A stretch of 64,000 nt of DNA from CAZJLN01 sp964540765 (GCA_964540765.1 CAZINW010000008.1:1-64000); one strand, 5' to 3'. Positions 8,345 to 16,860 are shown, counted from the first letter of the stretch. Numbers and translations: made by a program. The notes: generated from the letters alone by a model not told the origin.

Positions 8345-8602
8345 TTAAAAATCATCTCCATCTGTGTCAAGCTCATCTTCATCTTCATCTTCATCGATCC
8401 ACAGATCTTCTTCCTCATCCTCTGCATCTATGTCATCCCAATCATCAAGTTCTTCTTCTTCCTCCCAATTTTTGATTTCAGCTTCTTCATTAGGGACATA
8501 AGTAACACATCCCGTGTCTGGATTGATTTCAACAGCTGCAGCACTGCAATACTTATCATCAAGAAACAGACAATCCAAATAGTGACAGCGAATTCTTGGC
8601 AT
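8345..8602 (-). CDS. DUF1540-like small protein with a very acidic tail
   Basis: An 85-residue protein. The N-terminal third has four cysteines (C6, C11, C19, C32) in the pattern IRCHYLDC, DKYC, TGC, which resembles the metal-binding DUF1540 domain, including the CSAAAVEI segment. The last 45 residues are almost entirely Asp and Glu with a few Trp. Function is unknown. ATG at 8602 follows GGAGGCGCTG at good spacing. It sits between relA/spoT and the aldo/keto reductase on the minus strand. The low-complexity acidic tail could bind metal or mimic nucleic acid, but this is a guess. The domain call is moderate, and the gene itself is well supported. Confidence 0.7.
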   Translation of the reverse strand: MPRIRCHYLDCLFLDDKYCSAAAVEINPDTGCVTYVPNEEAEIKNWEEEEELDDWDDIDAEDEEEDLWIDEDEDEDELDTDGDDF

Positions 8603-8702
8603 CAGCGCCTCCTAAATTCATAATAATACCCAATTTCAGCAAGGCATTTTACCATAAAAACGAATTTGTCAAGCTCAATAAGAGACATAATATTTTCCTA
8701 AA

Positions 8703-10904
8703 TTAACCTGGACGGCCGCGTTTGGCTTCCATGACGTTGGGTAAATTCTCCAAACGTGTTAATAAACGACTTAATTCTGCAATACCGGTAACCTCTACCA
8801 CAAGATTGATATTAACAAGATGCTGGCTCATCTTAAGACTGAGATCCAACAACCTGACATTCTCATTGGAAATTACCGTAGAAACATCTGACATCAAACC
8901 CTGACGATCATAAGCTTTTATCTGGACGGACACAGGGAAAGTCTCTGTCGCTGTGCCCCATGAGACCTTAATGAGACGTTCTTTCTCTATTACTCTTAAA
9001 ACATTGGGACAATCTGAGCGATGAATGGTGACTCCGCGTCCCCTTGTGATGTAGCCAATGATTTCATCACCGGGCATTGGGTTGCAGCAATGCGCTGTTG
9101 ATGTGGCAATTCCTTTTAAACCCATCACCATGACGGAATCAGATGTTGTTCCAATTGAAGTCGGGATGGCAGGTGTAATTTGTAGTTCTGCTTCCAGGGT
9201 CTCTTTCTGGATGTCTGCTATTCGATTAATAACCCTCCCCATTGGAATATCGCCACACCCTATGCCAACATATAGGTCATCGAGGGTTTTTACATTAAAA
9301 TCCTTGACAAGTATCTCCAAATCAACTTGTTTTAAACCCAATCGTTTAAATTCTTTTTCGAGAAGGAGTCTGCCCTGGGATAAATTGAGCTCACGATCCT
9401 GTAATTTGAACCATTGCTTGATCTTTGACCTGGCTCGGCTGGTTTTCACCATACCGAGGTTAAGATTTAACCAATCACGGCTGGGTCCACCTCTTTTTGC
9501 TGTTAATATTTCAACCTGATCACCGGTTTTAAGCACATAATCCAAGGAGACCAATTTCCCATTTACTTTTGCTCCGCGGCAGCGATGACCGATGTTTGTG
9601 TGAACCTGATACGCAAAATCGATGGGCGTTGAACCAGCTGGAAGGTCGATGATGTCTCCACGAGGGGTTAATACGTAAACTCGGTCCCTGAAAACATCGG
9701 ATCTCATTCCCTCCATAAATTCCTGTGCATCATCCACTTCCTGACGCCATACCATCAGGCTTCTCAGGAGACTCACTTTCTGCTCATAATCATCAGAGAT
9801 CAAGGATGAGCCTTCCTTGTAACGCCAATGGGCTGCGACACCATATTCTGCGTTTCGATGCATTTCCTCAGTGCGGATTTGAACTTCAAGCGGTTTGCCA
9901 TCGTCATAAATGACAGTAGTGTGCAAGGACTGATAGTTATTGGCTTTCTGTGCAGCGATATAATCATCAAATTCACCTGGGATGGGACGCCAGTGCATAT
10001 GGATAATTCCAAGCGCTTTATAGCAGTTTTCCGTGCTATCAACGATCAGCCTGACACCACGTAGGTCACGAACCATTTCAAAGGTTTGATCTTTTCGCTG
10101 CATCTTTTTGTAGATGGAGTATATGTGCTTGGGTCTTCCTGTGATTGAGGCTTTAATCTCTACTTTCCGCATTACTTTTTGAAGGTTGTCGAGGATCAAT
10201 TCTATTTCATCTTCACGCTTATCTCTGCGTTCAGCCAGATTTTTAGCAATTTCTTTATACTTTTCCGGATTTACATAGCGGAATCCCAGATCCTCAAGTT
10301 CCCATTTCATCTGCCAAATCCCCAGTCGATTCGCTAAAGGCGCAAAAATATCAAGGGTTTCTTGGGCAATGCGTTTTTGCCTGCTCTCAGGAAGATGACT
10401 TAAAGTACGCATATTGTGTAATCGATCAGCAAGCTTGATCAGCACAACTCTAACGTCGTCCCCCATGGCAAGAAATGTCTTCCTGAGGGTCTCAGCCATC
10501 AACTCCGCTTTTCGGCTTGTTGAATAATTATCCGGATATTCAATTGGCGTTAGTTCATCTTCATGTTGATCAGCTCTTGAAATTGAGGGCAGGCTGGTTA
10601 ATTTTGTGACACCATCAATGAATTTGGCAACAGTTTCCCCGAATTCCTGCTTGATGTCTTCAAGTTTTACTGGAGTATCCTCAACAACATCATGAAGCAA
10701 ACCTGCCACTACAAGGGAAGGGGCAACTTCCAGATCAGCCAGAATAATTGCCACTGCAACACAATGGGTAACATAAGGTTGCCCTGATGCCCTTTTTTGA
10801 CCGAAATGTGCCTTTGCCGCAAAGTGATAGGCCCTTTCGATCGTCTCGCGATCAATAGGACTGTAATTTGAGGGTAAATGTGCATTTAATTGTTCAAGAT
10901 CCAT
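8703..10904 (-). CDS. RelA/SpoT family (p)ppGpp synthetase/hydrolase
   Basis: Long RSH protein (733 residues from ATG 10904) that makes and degrades the stringent-response alarmone (p)ppGpp. Domains in order: HD hydrolase with an intact HDVVED at about residues 71-76; RelA_SpoT synthetase (about 240-355, with SIYKKMQRKD and the NYQSLHT loop); TGS (about 395-460, DRVYVLTPRGDIIDLPAGSTPIDFAY, quoted in part); a helical and zinc-finger region with ATSTAHCCNPMPGDEI; and a C-terminal ACT domain. The intact HD site implies a bifunctional enzyme. The start overlaps the end of the HAD gene by 11 bases, so the two are co-transcribed. An upstream TTG at 10913 is in frame but less likely. Confidence 0.93.
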   Translation of the reverse strand: MDLEQLNAHLPSNYSPIDRETIERAYHFAAKAHFGQKRASGQPYVTHCVAVAIILADLEVAPSLVVAGLLHDVVEDTPVKLEDIKQEFGETVAKFIDGVTKLTSLPSISRADQHEDELTPIEYPDNYSTSRKAELMAETLRKTFLAMGDDVRVVLIKLADRLHNMRTLSHLPESRQKRIAQETLDIFAPLANRLGIWQMKWELEDLGFRYVNPEKYKEIAKNLAERRDKREDEIELILDNLQKVMRKVEIKASITGRPKHIYSIYKKMQRKDQTFEMVRDLRGVRLIVDSTENCYKALGIIHMHWRPIPGEFDDYIAAQKANNYQSLHTTVIYDDGKPLEVQIRTEEMHRNAEYGVAAHWRYKEGSSLISDDYEQKVSLLRSLMVWRQEVDDAQEFMEGMRSDVFRDRVYVLTPRGDIIDLPAGSTPIDFAYQVHTNIGHRCRGAKVNGKLVSLDYVLKTGDQVEILTAKRGGPSRDWLNLNLGMVKTSRARSKIKQWFKLQDRELNLSQGRLLLEKEFKRLGLKQVDLEILVKDFNVKTLDDLYVGIGCGDIPMGRVINRIADIQKETLEAELQITPAIPTSIGTTSDSVMVMGLKGIATSTAHCCNPMPGDEIIGYITRGRGVTIHRSDCPNVLRVIEKERLIKVSWGTATETFPVSVQIKAYDRQGLMSDVSTVISNENVRLLDLSLKMSQHLVNINLVVEVTGIAELSRLLTRLENLPNVMEAKRGRPG

Positions 10905-11514
10905 GGCTATCAACCAGACTATTCAGTAAAGAAATTGTTTCATCTGGATCACAAAAATGATGAGCATTTATTCCCAGGGCAAGGGCTGCAGTGATATTTG
11001 CTTTGAAATCATCAATAAACAAAATCTTATCAAATTGTACATCCATTTCACGAGCCAGACACCGGAATATTTCAGGGTCAGGTTTTGCCAATCCCATCTC
11101 GCAGGATACAAAAATCCTGTCAACCGTGAGTTTTTCCCCAAGTCCATAATGATTTCTAAAAAATTCACGTCCGCCGGTCCAAATATTGCTCAGAATAGCG
11201 GTTTGATATTTTTTTCGGAGCTTTTTCAAGGTATTGACCAGATCATTGTCTAAAAGATCTTCTCTCCAAAAATCAATTTTTAATTGAGAAATTTCGTCAT
11301 TAGTCAAGCTTAATTTATTCTGTATATAACGCCAGATATCTTCTTCGGTGGCTTTCCCAAGGGTTGCCTCTCTAGCCACTTCTGAATCAAATACAATCGC
11401 ATCAAGGGCACCATCTTCAAGACCTAGACGATTTTCCCATGATTGCCTGGATCGGCGTGATTCGGTGCGTACCAAAACGCCCCCAAAATCAATCACAATG
11501 GTAGAGACATCCAT
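10894..11514 (-). CDS. HAD superfamily hydrolase (YihX-like)
   Basis: A 206-residue haloacid dehalogenase-fold phosphatase. Motif I is VIDFGGVLV, with the nucleophile Asp but Gly in place of the usual second Asp, as in the YihX subfamily of sugar-phosphate phosphatases. Motif II is AILSNI, motif III is LAKPDPEIF, and motif IV is ILFIDDFKANI. The cap is helical (subclass I). Substrate unknown. It lies in a minus-strand run: 15 bases after the FAD oxidoreductase stop, and overlapping the RelA/SpoT start by 11 bases. The link to (p)ppGpp metabolism is positional only. Confidence 0.85.
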   Translation of the reverse strand: MDVSTIVIDFGGVLVRTESRRSRQSWENRLGLEDGALDAIVFDSEVAREATLGKATEEDIWRYIQNKLSLTNDEISQLKIDFWREDLLDNDLVNTLKKLRKKYQTAILSNIWTGGREFFRNHYGLGEKLTVDRIFVSCEMGLAKPDPEIFRCLAREMDVQFDKILFIDDFKANITAALALGINAHHFCDPDETISLLNSLVDSHGS

Positions 11515-11529
11515 TAATAATGAATCCTT

Positions 11530-12699
11530 TTACTTTAATTTTTCTACCGATCCAAATGTACGATAAAGACTTAAGGCATTGAGTGTGTTTTGTTCATCCT
11601 GGTTCAATTCATCTAGAATTAAGTGACTCAGAACTTCAGCGACACCAGGCCCCAACATGAAACCCTGTCCACACATTCCAACGGCCAGAAGGTAGCCATC
11701 TAGTCCTTCGACCTTCCCGAGAATGGGAGACCCATCCGGTGTCATCGGATAAGTACCACGCCAGGTTCTTCTGACTCGTATGTTGCGCAGCTTGGGCATG
11801 ATTTCAATTAATCGTCTGGCAGCCAGTGGAAGGAATTCACTGGTATCCTGGGTCAGGTTTCCCCATATTTGTGGGTTTGGCGTAATGCAGAAGATGATCT
11901 TGCCCGTCGGTTGCTGATAAAAATAGAAATTCGAAGATCCTTTGCGCGGTCGGATATCGACGATCATTGGATCGAATAACCTTTGAACAGGCTCGGTGAT
12001 GCCGGCTTCATGTGAGTCAGGTTTAACCGGTACTGTGATGCCTGTATCTTTATCAAAATCTGCAGCCCAACTGCCAGCTGCATTAATCAGGATCTTACAA
12101 CCATAAGTACCACGGTTGGTTATTACGTCGGTGACCTGTCTTTTCTCTATCTTGACCCCAAGAATGCGTTCATTGAATTTGAACATAACACCTGATTTCA
12201 CAGCTTGCCTATACATGGCATAAGCAGATTTCAAAGGAGAAGCACTTCCATCATCCGGTGAATGTGTTCCACCAAGCAGACCCTCGGGATTTAAGTCCGG
12301 CACCAGGTGAAGAATTTGCTCTCTCTCCAACCAGGAAATATTGAGGTCCATGGATTGTTGGACTCTGAGCAACGATAGGAGTGTCTGTTTTTCTCCCTCA
12401 CGATAGGCAACAAATGAATATCCACCTTTGTACCATTCGATGTCATCACCAAATCGTTCCTGCCAATGTGAGAAGTGATCCAAACTGCGGTTGCAAAGAT
12501 AGATTTTCGCCGGGTCAGAATGCGTGGCTCGGATTCCGCCAATTGCATGCTTGCTGGATGCCTGACCAACTGAAGCCATTTGTTCAATGACCAATACACT
12601 CAGCCCAGCCCGCGCGATCGCAAATGCAGTTGGTATGCCAACAGATCCTGCGCCAATGATGATCACGTCACAGTTCGTTTTTGAGGACATTGTCGACAT
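11530..12699 (-). CDS. FAD-dependent oxidoreductase, SoxB/HcnC-like (DAO family) catalytic subunit
   Basis: A 389-residue D-amino-acid-oxidase-fold flavoprotein. The N terminus has the dinucleotide-binding motif VIIIGAGSVGIPTAFAIARAG (quoted in part: GAGSVG), followed by an Arg/His-rich RATHSDPAK segment. The C terminus has the second FAD contact GMCGQGFMLGPGV. It resembles beta subunits of heterotetrameric sarcosine oxidase, HcnC and dye-linked L-proline dehydrogenase, which oxidise secondary amines or glycine. It starts at ATG 12699, six bases after the stop of the Fe-S/FAD partner, with AAAGGAT overlapping that stop, so the two are translationally coupled and presumably form one complex. 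The amine substrate cannot be read from sequence. Confidence 0.85.
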   Translation of the reverse strand: MSTMSSKTNCDVIIIGAGSVGIPTAFAIARAGLSVLVIEQMASVGQASSKHAIGGIRATHSDPAKIYLCNRSLDHFSHWQERFGDDIEWYKGGYSFVAYREGEKQTLLSLLRVQQSMDLNISWLEREQILHLVPDLNPEGLLGGTHSPDDGSASPLKSAYAMYRQAVKSGVMFKFNERILGVKIEKRQVTDVITNRGTYGCKILINAAGSWAADFDKDTGITVPVKPDSHEAGITEPVQRLFDPMIVDIRPRKGSSNFYFYQQPTGKIIFCITPNPQIWGNLTQDTSEFLPLAARRLIEIMPKLRNIRVRRTWRGTYPMTPDGSPILGKVEGLDGYLLAVGMCGQGFMLGPGVAEVLSHLILDELNQDEQNTLNALSLYRTFGSVEKLK

Positions 12700-12705
12700 G
12701 AATAT

Positions 12706-14805
12706 TTAATCCTTTGAACTATTTAACCCTGCCAGTGTATCCAGGGGCATCTCAACAAAAACAGGTCGAATGGTTGTCGGGGAGACTTCGTTTAATGGTA
12801 TGCCTTCTTCCCTGAAAAGGTTCTCAATCATACGCAAACAGGTCTTTCCCCCACAGGCTCCCATCGAAGCTTTGGTAACCGCCTTGATCTGATTGATATC
12901 CCTTACACCTTCACGAATGAGGGCACGAATTTCTCCAGCCGTAATGCGTTCACAGCGGCAAATGTAGGTTTGATCATTGACATGATCAAGATAACGCATC
13001 TCGCTTGCTTCTTCGACGGATTTCTCCCTGACTTTAATGCCAGCAATGCGCGTAGCTATAGCCATGGACGCTTTGACACGCACAATCAGTGTGCCTTGGT
13101 AACCTCGCACTTGTCTAATCTTTGTAACAGGTAAGCTGTCCAATATCTCACCATCAACATCAGTTACCGTAATAAGGTCGCCTTCGTTGATTGTGTCCTG
13201 GCTAAATTCATAGGGGATTGATATGGTAGGGTAGGCGGGATCCTTGCGGTAATCGACAAGTGTGATTGCCAATCCAGGGCAAATTGCTACACAACGTTCA
13301 CAGGCAATGCAGCTTTTTTCTTCCTCAGGGCAAAATTCCGGCAATTGCCTGATATCTTTTGTGTTGATGTGGATCAGGTTTTTTGGACATACTGTTGAGC
13401 AGGGGTCACAGGGAATTTCCTGGCTGCAGTGCATGACTGGATAGACTTCTCCGGGTATATTGATATGCTCAAGTTGCTTGATTGATCCCGGTTTTGATTT
13501 AAGGATTTCTTCAAATTCAAACCATTCTTCAGGGATTTCTACGGAATTAACACCCAGCTTATGTGCAATTTCAAGCCCTTTGATCTTTCCCGCGAACATG
13601 GCAGCAGAGGCTTCCGCAATTTCCTGCGCATCACCAGCAGAAAACACTGGCAGCCCGACCTCTTCAGCACTCTGGATAAATTCATTGACCGGGTTTAAAC
13701 CCACTGCAATTAGAACAGTGTCACATTTGAATTCCTTTTCAGTGCCCGCGATTGGTTTAAAATGATCATCAACAGCTGTAATGATCACACCTTCCACCCC
13801 GTCCTTTCCAAATGCGCTTAAAATGGTGTGTGATGTGAATATTGGCACACCTATCCTCATGAGTTTATCCAGGTGGACTTTATATCCACCGCATGCAGGT
13901 AACGCCTCCACAAGACCAACCACATCAATGCCTGCCTGTAATGCGTGGTACCCGGCTATCAACCCGACATTTCCTCCGCCTACGATGAAAAGCTTTTCTG
14001 AAGGTCGCACCAGGTCACGGTTTACCAGGGTTTGGAAAGCCCCTGCGCCATAAACACCGGGAAGTGTGTTTCCTGAAAAGGCAAGACTTCTTTCACGGGC
14101 GCCTGTCGCAACCAGCAGCACTTCCGGTCTCACCAGCATATAGGTAAGCCCTTCGCGCCAAATTCCTACCGATTTATCCTCATAGACAGCAACGGCCGTC
14201 GACTCCAACCATATATCAATGGTTTCATTCGCACGTACTTTTTCATCAAGAAGGGATGCGATCTCAATTCCTCTGGTCCCGGCATGAACAGCTTCTGATG
14301 ACCCAAAGAAACGATGCGTTTGCAGAACTAACTTACCGCCAAGGCGATATTTATCATCAACCAGGAGCGTTTTGATACCGAGATTACCAAGCTCAATGGC
14401 AGCTGAAAGACCCGCGGGTCCGCCACCGATGATCAAAACTGGAACTTCCACAGCAGGAGCATTTTGATACGATAATCCCTCAGATATATTTACTTCAGGA
14501 AGAACTGGAAGACCTTCTGCGGGAAAGACCTCGATCTCTGGTTGGACCATGGTCATACAGGCTTTGACAGATTTGCCATTCATAATGACCATGCATTGAG
14601 AACATTGTCCATTGGCACAGAAAATTCCCAAAGGTGCTTGATCTTTGGCATGGTGCCCAAAAATATGAATTCCATTTGCCATCAGGGCGGATGAAATGGT
14701 CTCGCCGGCATGAGATTGAATTTTCTGATTGTTCCAAAAAAAAGTGATGTCCTCTCGGTCAACAACTTCTAAAATGGGGTGGGCTTTGACACGTTTTTGT
14801 TCCAT
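12706..14805 (-). CDS. Multidomain Fe-S/FAD oxidoreductase, SoxA/HcnAB-like electron-transfer subunit
   Basis: A 699-residue fusion. Residues about 15-95 form a [2Fe-2S] Fer2_4 domain (FCANGQCSQC and a later KAC). About 120-420 is a pyridine-nucleotide-disulfide-type module with two Rossmann motifs (LIIGGGPAGLSAA and FIVGGGNVGL). About 460-530 carries two ferredoxin-like cysteine clusters (PCDPCSTVC and CIACERCVAIC). The C terminus is a BFD-like [2Fe-2S] domain (YICRCERIT and GACGGKTC). HcnA and HcnB, separate in pseudomonads, are thus joined here with an extra bacterial ferredoxin module. With the following DAO-type subunit it probably oxidises an amine or imino acid and passes electrons through several Fe-S clusters, perhaps to ferredoxin. 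Confidence 0.85.
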   Translation of the reverse strand: MEQKRVKAHPILEVVDREDITFFWNNQKIQSHAGETISSALMANGIHIFGHHAKDQAPLGIFCANGQCSQCMVIMNGKSVKACMTMVQPEIEVFPAEGLPVLPEVNISEGLSYQNAPAVEVPVLIIGGGPAGLSAAIELGNLGIKTLLVDDKYRLGGKLVLQTHRFFGSSEAVHAGTRGIEIASLLDEKVRANETIDIWLESTAVAVYEDKSVGIWREGLTYMLVRPEVLLVATGARERSLAFSGNTLPGVYGAGAFQTLVNRDLVRPSEKLFIVGGGNVGLIAGYHALQAGIDVVGLVEALPACGGYKVHLDKLMRIGVPIFTSHTILSAFGKDGVEGVIITAVDDHFKPIAGTEKEFKCDTVLIAVGLNPVNEFIQSAEEVGLPVFSAGDAQEIAEASAAMFAGKIKGLEIAHKLGVNSVEIPEEWFEFEEILKSKPGSIKQLEHINIPGEVYPVMHCSQEIPCDPCSTVCPKNLIHINTKDIRQLPEFCPEEEKSCIACERCVAICPGLAITLVDYRKDPAYPTISIPYEFSQDTINEGDLITVTDVDGEILDSLPVTKIRQVRGYQGTLIVRVKASMAIATRIAGIKVREKSVEEASEMRYLDHVNDQTYICRCERITAGEIRALIREGVRDINQIKAVTKASMGACGGKTCLRMIENLFREEGIPLNEVSPTTIRPVFVEMPLDTLAGLNSSKD

Positions 14806-14888
14806 TAAATATTTATCCCTATGTTTATGGTCAGTATGTGTAATTATGCCATATTGTAATCGTTGTAATCATACTACTACTAACTGGT

Positions 14889-15881
14889 TTACCCAAAAAT
14901 ATCAAGGTAGCGGCGATCTAATTCATCATCAGCCAGGTGTGAATAGCGCTGAGTGACTGCAATATTCTTATGCCTGGCAAGTTCCTGGGCAAGCTTGAGA
15001 TTTCCAGATGCCATAAGTACTGTGGTGACAAAGTAATGACGAAATGAATGAGGTGTAATTGAACCGACAGCTTCTTCTCCAAGGCACTGCAATACGCGAT
15101 CAGATATTATTTTTCGGCCAGTTGTGGTAGACATGGGTTTAACAGCTTTTCCAGCAGCTTTATCATGCCTGGCAAAAATGGGTAGGGATTGCAGCGATCT
15201 GCCACTCGCACCGTCCATTTCAGCCCTTACCGAAAGATAATCCCTGAGAGCATGCATACATCGGCTCGAAAACCGAACAATTGCCTGCCGGTTGCCTTTG
15301 CCGATTATGGCAGCTCTACCCTCATTCCAATCAATATCACCACGGCGAAGTTGGCAGGCCTCATGAACCCTCAGGCCTGTATCTGCCAAAGTCAAAATGA
15401 AAGCGCGATCCCGCATATTGATCAAGTGATCAATGTTGTTCTCTGTCGCTAAATTATTGAGCTTTTGCGCATAGCATATTATTTCCTCAATTTCGTTGCG
15501 CGGGAATTGTGGTAACCGAATACCAGGACGCCTCGAGCGCTGCTTGATCAAAAGTCGTACCCGGGGTAGGTTGATATTTGCCAGGTTTTCGCCTGCCAGA
15601 TATTCGTAAAAACCGACGATGGCTGTCAGGTAACATTGTTCTGTCGCAGGTGAATATTCTTTTAATTCATTGGCAATCCATGTGATAGGATCTTCATTAA
15701 ACAAGGGAATTCCTGTGTTGTCTATATTGATATTATGCTTGATCAAAACAGAAGAAAACAGTGAAAGCGCATTCCGGTATGTCCTGGATGTATTTTGGCT
15801 CCTGGATAGAGCAACTGTATCAAGATACTTCTTGATTGCTTGTGAAATCGATAGATTATAAGTATTCTGATCATCAGCCAT
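14889..15881 (-). CDS. Tyrosine recombinase, XerC/XerD-like
   Basis: Site-specific recombinase of 330 residues counted from ATG 15881. It has a SAM-like N-terminal core-binding domain (about residues 10-105) and a catalytic domain with the full set: Arg171 (DTGLRVHEA), Lys195 (IIGKGNRQ), His278 and Arg281 (PHSFRH), His304 (ARHKNIAV) and Tyr313 (TQRYSH). The pattern matches Xer proteins that resolve chromosome dimers rather than a typical phage integrase. An alternative TTG start lies at 15908. No Shine-Dalgarno is visible, but TATAAT (15888-15893 on this strand) is six bases before the ATG. A 28-bp dif-like palindrome lies about 107 bases upstream. No phage or conjugation genes surround it. 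Confidence 0.85.
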   Translation of the reverse strand: MADDQNTYNLSISQAIKKYLDTVALSRSQNTSRTYRNALSLFSSVLIKHNINIDNTGIPLFNEDPITWIANELKEYSPATEQCYLTAIVGFYEYLAGENLANINLPRVRLLIKQRSRRPGIRLPQFPRNEIEEIICYAQKLNNLATENNIDHLINMRDRAFILTLADTGLRVHEACQLRRGDIDWNEGRAAIIGKGNRQAIVRFSSRCMHALRDYLSVRAEMDGASGRSLQSLPIFARHDKAAGKAVKPMSTTTGRKIISDRVLQCLGEEAVGSITPHSFRHYFVTTVLMASGNLKLAQELARHKNIAVTQRYSHLADDELDRRYLDIFG

Positions 15882-15908
15882 ACCGATATTATAAAAGATA
15901 ATTTCCAA

Positions 15909-16218
15909 TATGATTTCGAAAAAGGATTCCCATTATTCAGGGCAGCTCAATGCTGCAGGTTAAATGCCATTATTTTGGGATATAATAGGTTATGATAATG
16001 ATACTTATCATAACCATGAACTCTTAATAAAGATTTATTATCTCGCCCCACCCTCTCGGTTCGTCAGATTTACACAAATTCAAAAATAATCGAAGGGAAA
16101 AGGTCTTTTAGAATTATGCCTGAACATCAAACCACGGCGACTAGATCCATTTTATCCCCTATCCTATACCCCATTTTTGTATATCTGGCAATAATATTTA
16201 TGAAATATATTAATAATA
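15909..16218. other. Intergenic region upstream of the recombinase, holding the dif-like palindrome
   Basis: These 310 bases contain no convincing reading frame. They hold a TATAAT (15981-15986), the 28-bp palindrome at 15988-16015, a C-rich patch, and an AT-rich imperfect palindrome beginning at 16201 that runs into the end of the 140-aa gene. Genes to the left read leftward. The tRNA and tig to the right read rightward. Confidence 0.5.
15988..16015. other. 28-bp perfect palindrome, candidate dif (Xer) site
   Basis: Two exact 11-bp inverted arms, GGTTATGATAA (15988-15998) and TTATCATAACC (16005-16015), flank a 6-bp centre, TGATAC. This 11-6-11 geometry is that of bacterial dif sites, and the inner ATAA / TTAT edges match those of E. 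coli dif. The right arm agrees with the E. coli XerD arm at 7 of 11 positions. It lies next to a Xer-type gene. A Fur-family operator is the main alternative, because GATAATGATA also begins the Fur box. Confidence 0.45.
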
Positions 16219-16235
16219 TTATCGATGATATTTCA
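16201..16235. repeat. AT-rich inverted repeat at the end of the 140-aa gene
   Basis: TGAAATAT (16201-16208) and ATATTTCA (16228-16235) are exact inverted arms around a 19-nt AT-rich centre. It overlaps the stop of the leftward gene (16219-16221). No T run follows, so it is at best a weak terminator or mRNA-end hairpin. Confidence 0.3.
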
Positions 16236-16641
16236 TTTTAAATGCTTGCCAGGCTCCTATCCAAGGCTTTCCGAGCCTGTGATTGGGGCTTATTTCAACT
16301 TTCTGTAGTTTCTGACCAATTAATATGGCGTTTTGGGCAACGCCAGCCCAGTTTTCAGCCAATAAGGCATCGCCCAGTTCAGCGCCATAACGATCCACCC
16401 AGGACCATTCCATTTTGTATTTATCAGCTTTGACCCAATAATCTCTTTTTTCCCATGCATTGACAGCCTGGTCAACGGTTTCACTGATCATCTCCAAAGC
16501 AAGGACAATGTAAGCAGCCATATCTTTGGAGGTTTCATCAGGTGATGCCTGCATCATCAACGCTCTGATGGCTAGGACGATTTCTTTACATAACTTGTTT
16601 CTACGTGTGCTGCCACTCTCAACCTTTTCTATTTGGGTCAT
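16219..16641 (-). CDS. Hypothetical protein, 140 aa, helical
   Basis: Not recognised. The protein is soluble with no signal or membrane segment. It appears helical, with Leu/Ala-rich segments (VLAIRALMMQA, MAAYIVLALEMI) and a Trp-rich centre (WEKRDYWVKADKYKMEWSWV). The C-terminal part (RLGKPWIGAWQAFKMKYHR) is basic. The start ATG at 16641 follows GAGGAAAATGAG, a usable ribosome binding site. It stands alone between the dif-like region and the tRNA-Leu promoter. Codon use looks like that of its neighbours, so I see no sign of recent transfer. A function cannot be suggested from the sequence. Confidence 0.7.
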   Translation of the reverse strand: MTQIEKVESGSTRRNKLCKEIVLAIRALMMQASPDETSKDMAAYIVLALEMISETVDQAVNAWEKRDYWVKADKYKMEWSWVDRYGAELGDALLAENWAGVAQNAILIGQKLQKVEISPNHRLGKPWIGAWQAFKMKYHR

Positions 16642-16738
16642 CTCATTTTCCTCTTCATTTACAAAGGCAATATTATACCGAATTAATTTATAGAAGAAAA
16701 GATTTATAAATTTCTAATACCCTTTCCATCAGCGCTTA

Positions 16739-16767
16739 TTGACTATTAATATTCTCTCGCTTATAAT
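16739..16767 (+). promoter_or_regulatory. Promoter of tRNA-Leu
   Basis: TTGACT (16739-16744), a 17-bp spacer and TATAAT (16762-16767) make a near-consensus sigma-70-type promoter. Transcription would begin about five bases before the mature tRNA at 16779. It is the strongest promoter visible in the window, fitting a stable RNA gene, and may also serve tig. Confidence 0.8.
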
Positions 16768-16778
16768 CTTCACTTCGA

Positions 16779-16860
16779 GGGGAAGTGCTGGAATTGGCAG
16801 ACAGGCATGACTTAGGATCATGTGCGGCAGCGCGTGAGAGTTCGAGCCTCTCCTTCCCCA
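16779..16860 (+). tRNA. tRNA-Leu (anticodon UAG)
   Basis: The 82-nt cloverleaf has the acceptor stem GGGGAAG / CTTCCCC, discriminator A, a D-loop with GGCAGAC, the anticodon loop CTTAGGA (anticodon TAG, reading CUA codons), a class II variable arm (GTGCGGCAGCGCGTGAGAG in part) and the T-loop TTCGAGC. CCA is not encoded. Its promoter ends 11 bases upstream. No terminator separates it from tig, whose ribosome binding site begins 16 bases after the tRNA, so tRNA processing may release the tig mRNA. Confidence 0.93.

Noticed and set aside
8156..8623. Long plus-strand frame opposite the acidic-tail gene
   Set aside because: It is the antisense of the Asp/Glu-rich coding region; the minus-strand gene has the ribosome binding site and a recognisable Cys domain.
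15988..16015. The 28-bp palindrome read as a Fur box
   Set aside because: GATAATGATA resembles the Fur consensus, but no iron, zinc or peroxide gene is next to it, and the exact 11-6-11 geometry beside a Xer gene fits dif better. I keep Fur as the stated alternative rather than the call.
15909..16778. Replication origin at the point where genes diverge
   Set aside because: Genes point away from this region, but I see no cluster of DnaA boxes, no dnaA or dnaN, and strand bias elsewhere in the window is mixed.
14889..16860. Integrated element at tRNA-Leu
   Set aside because: A tyrosine recombinase about 900 bases from a tRNA gene suggested an island, but no repeat of the tRNA 3' end was found, no phage or plasmid genes are present and the neighbours look native.
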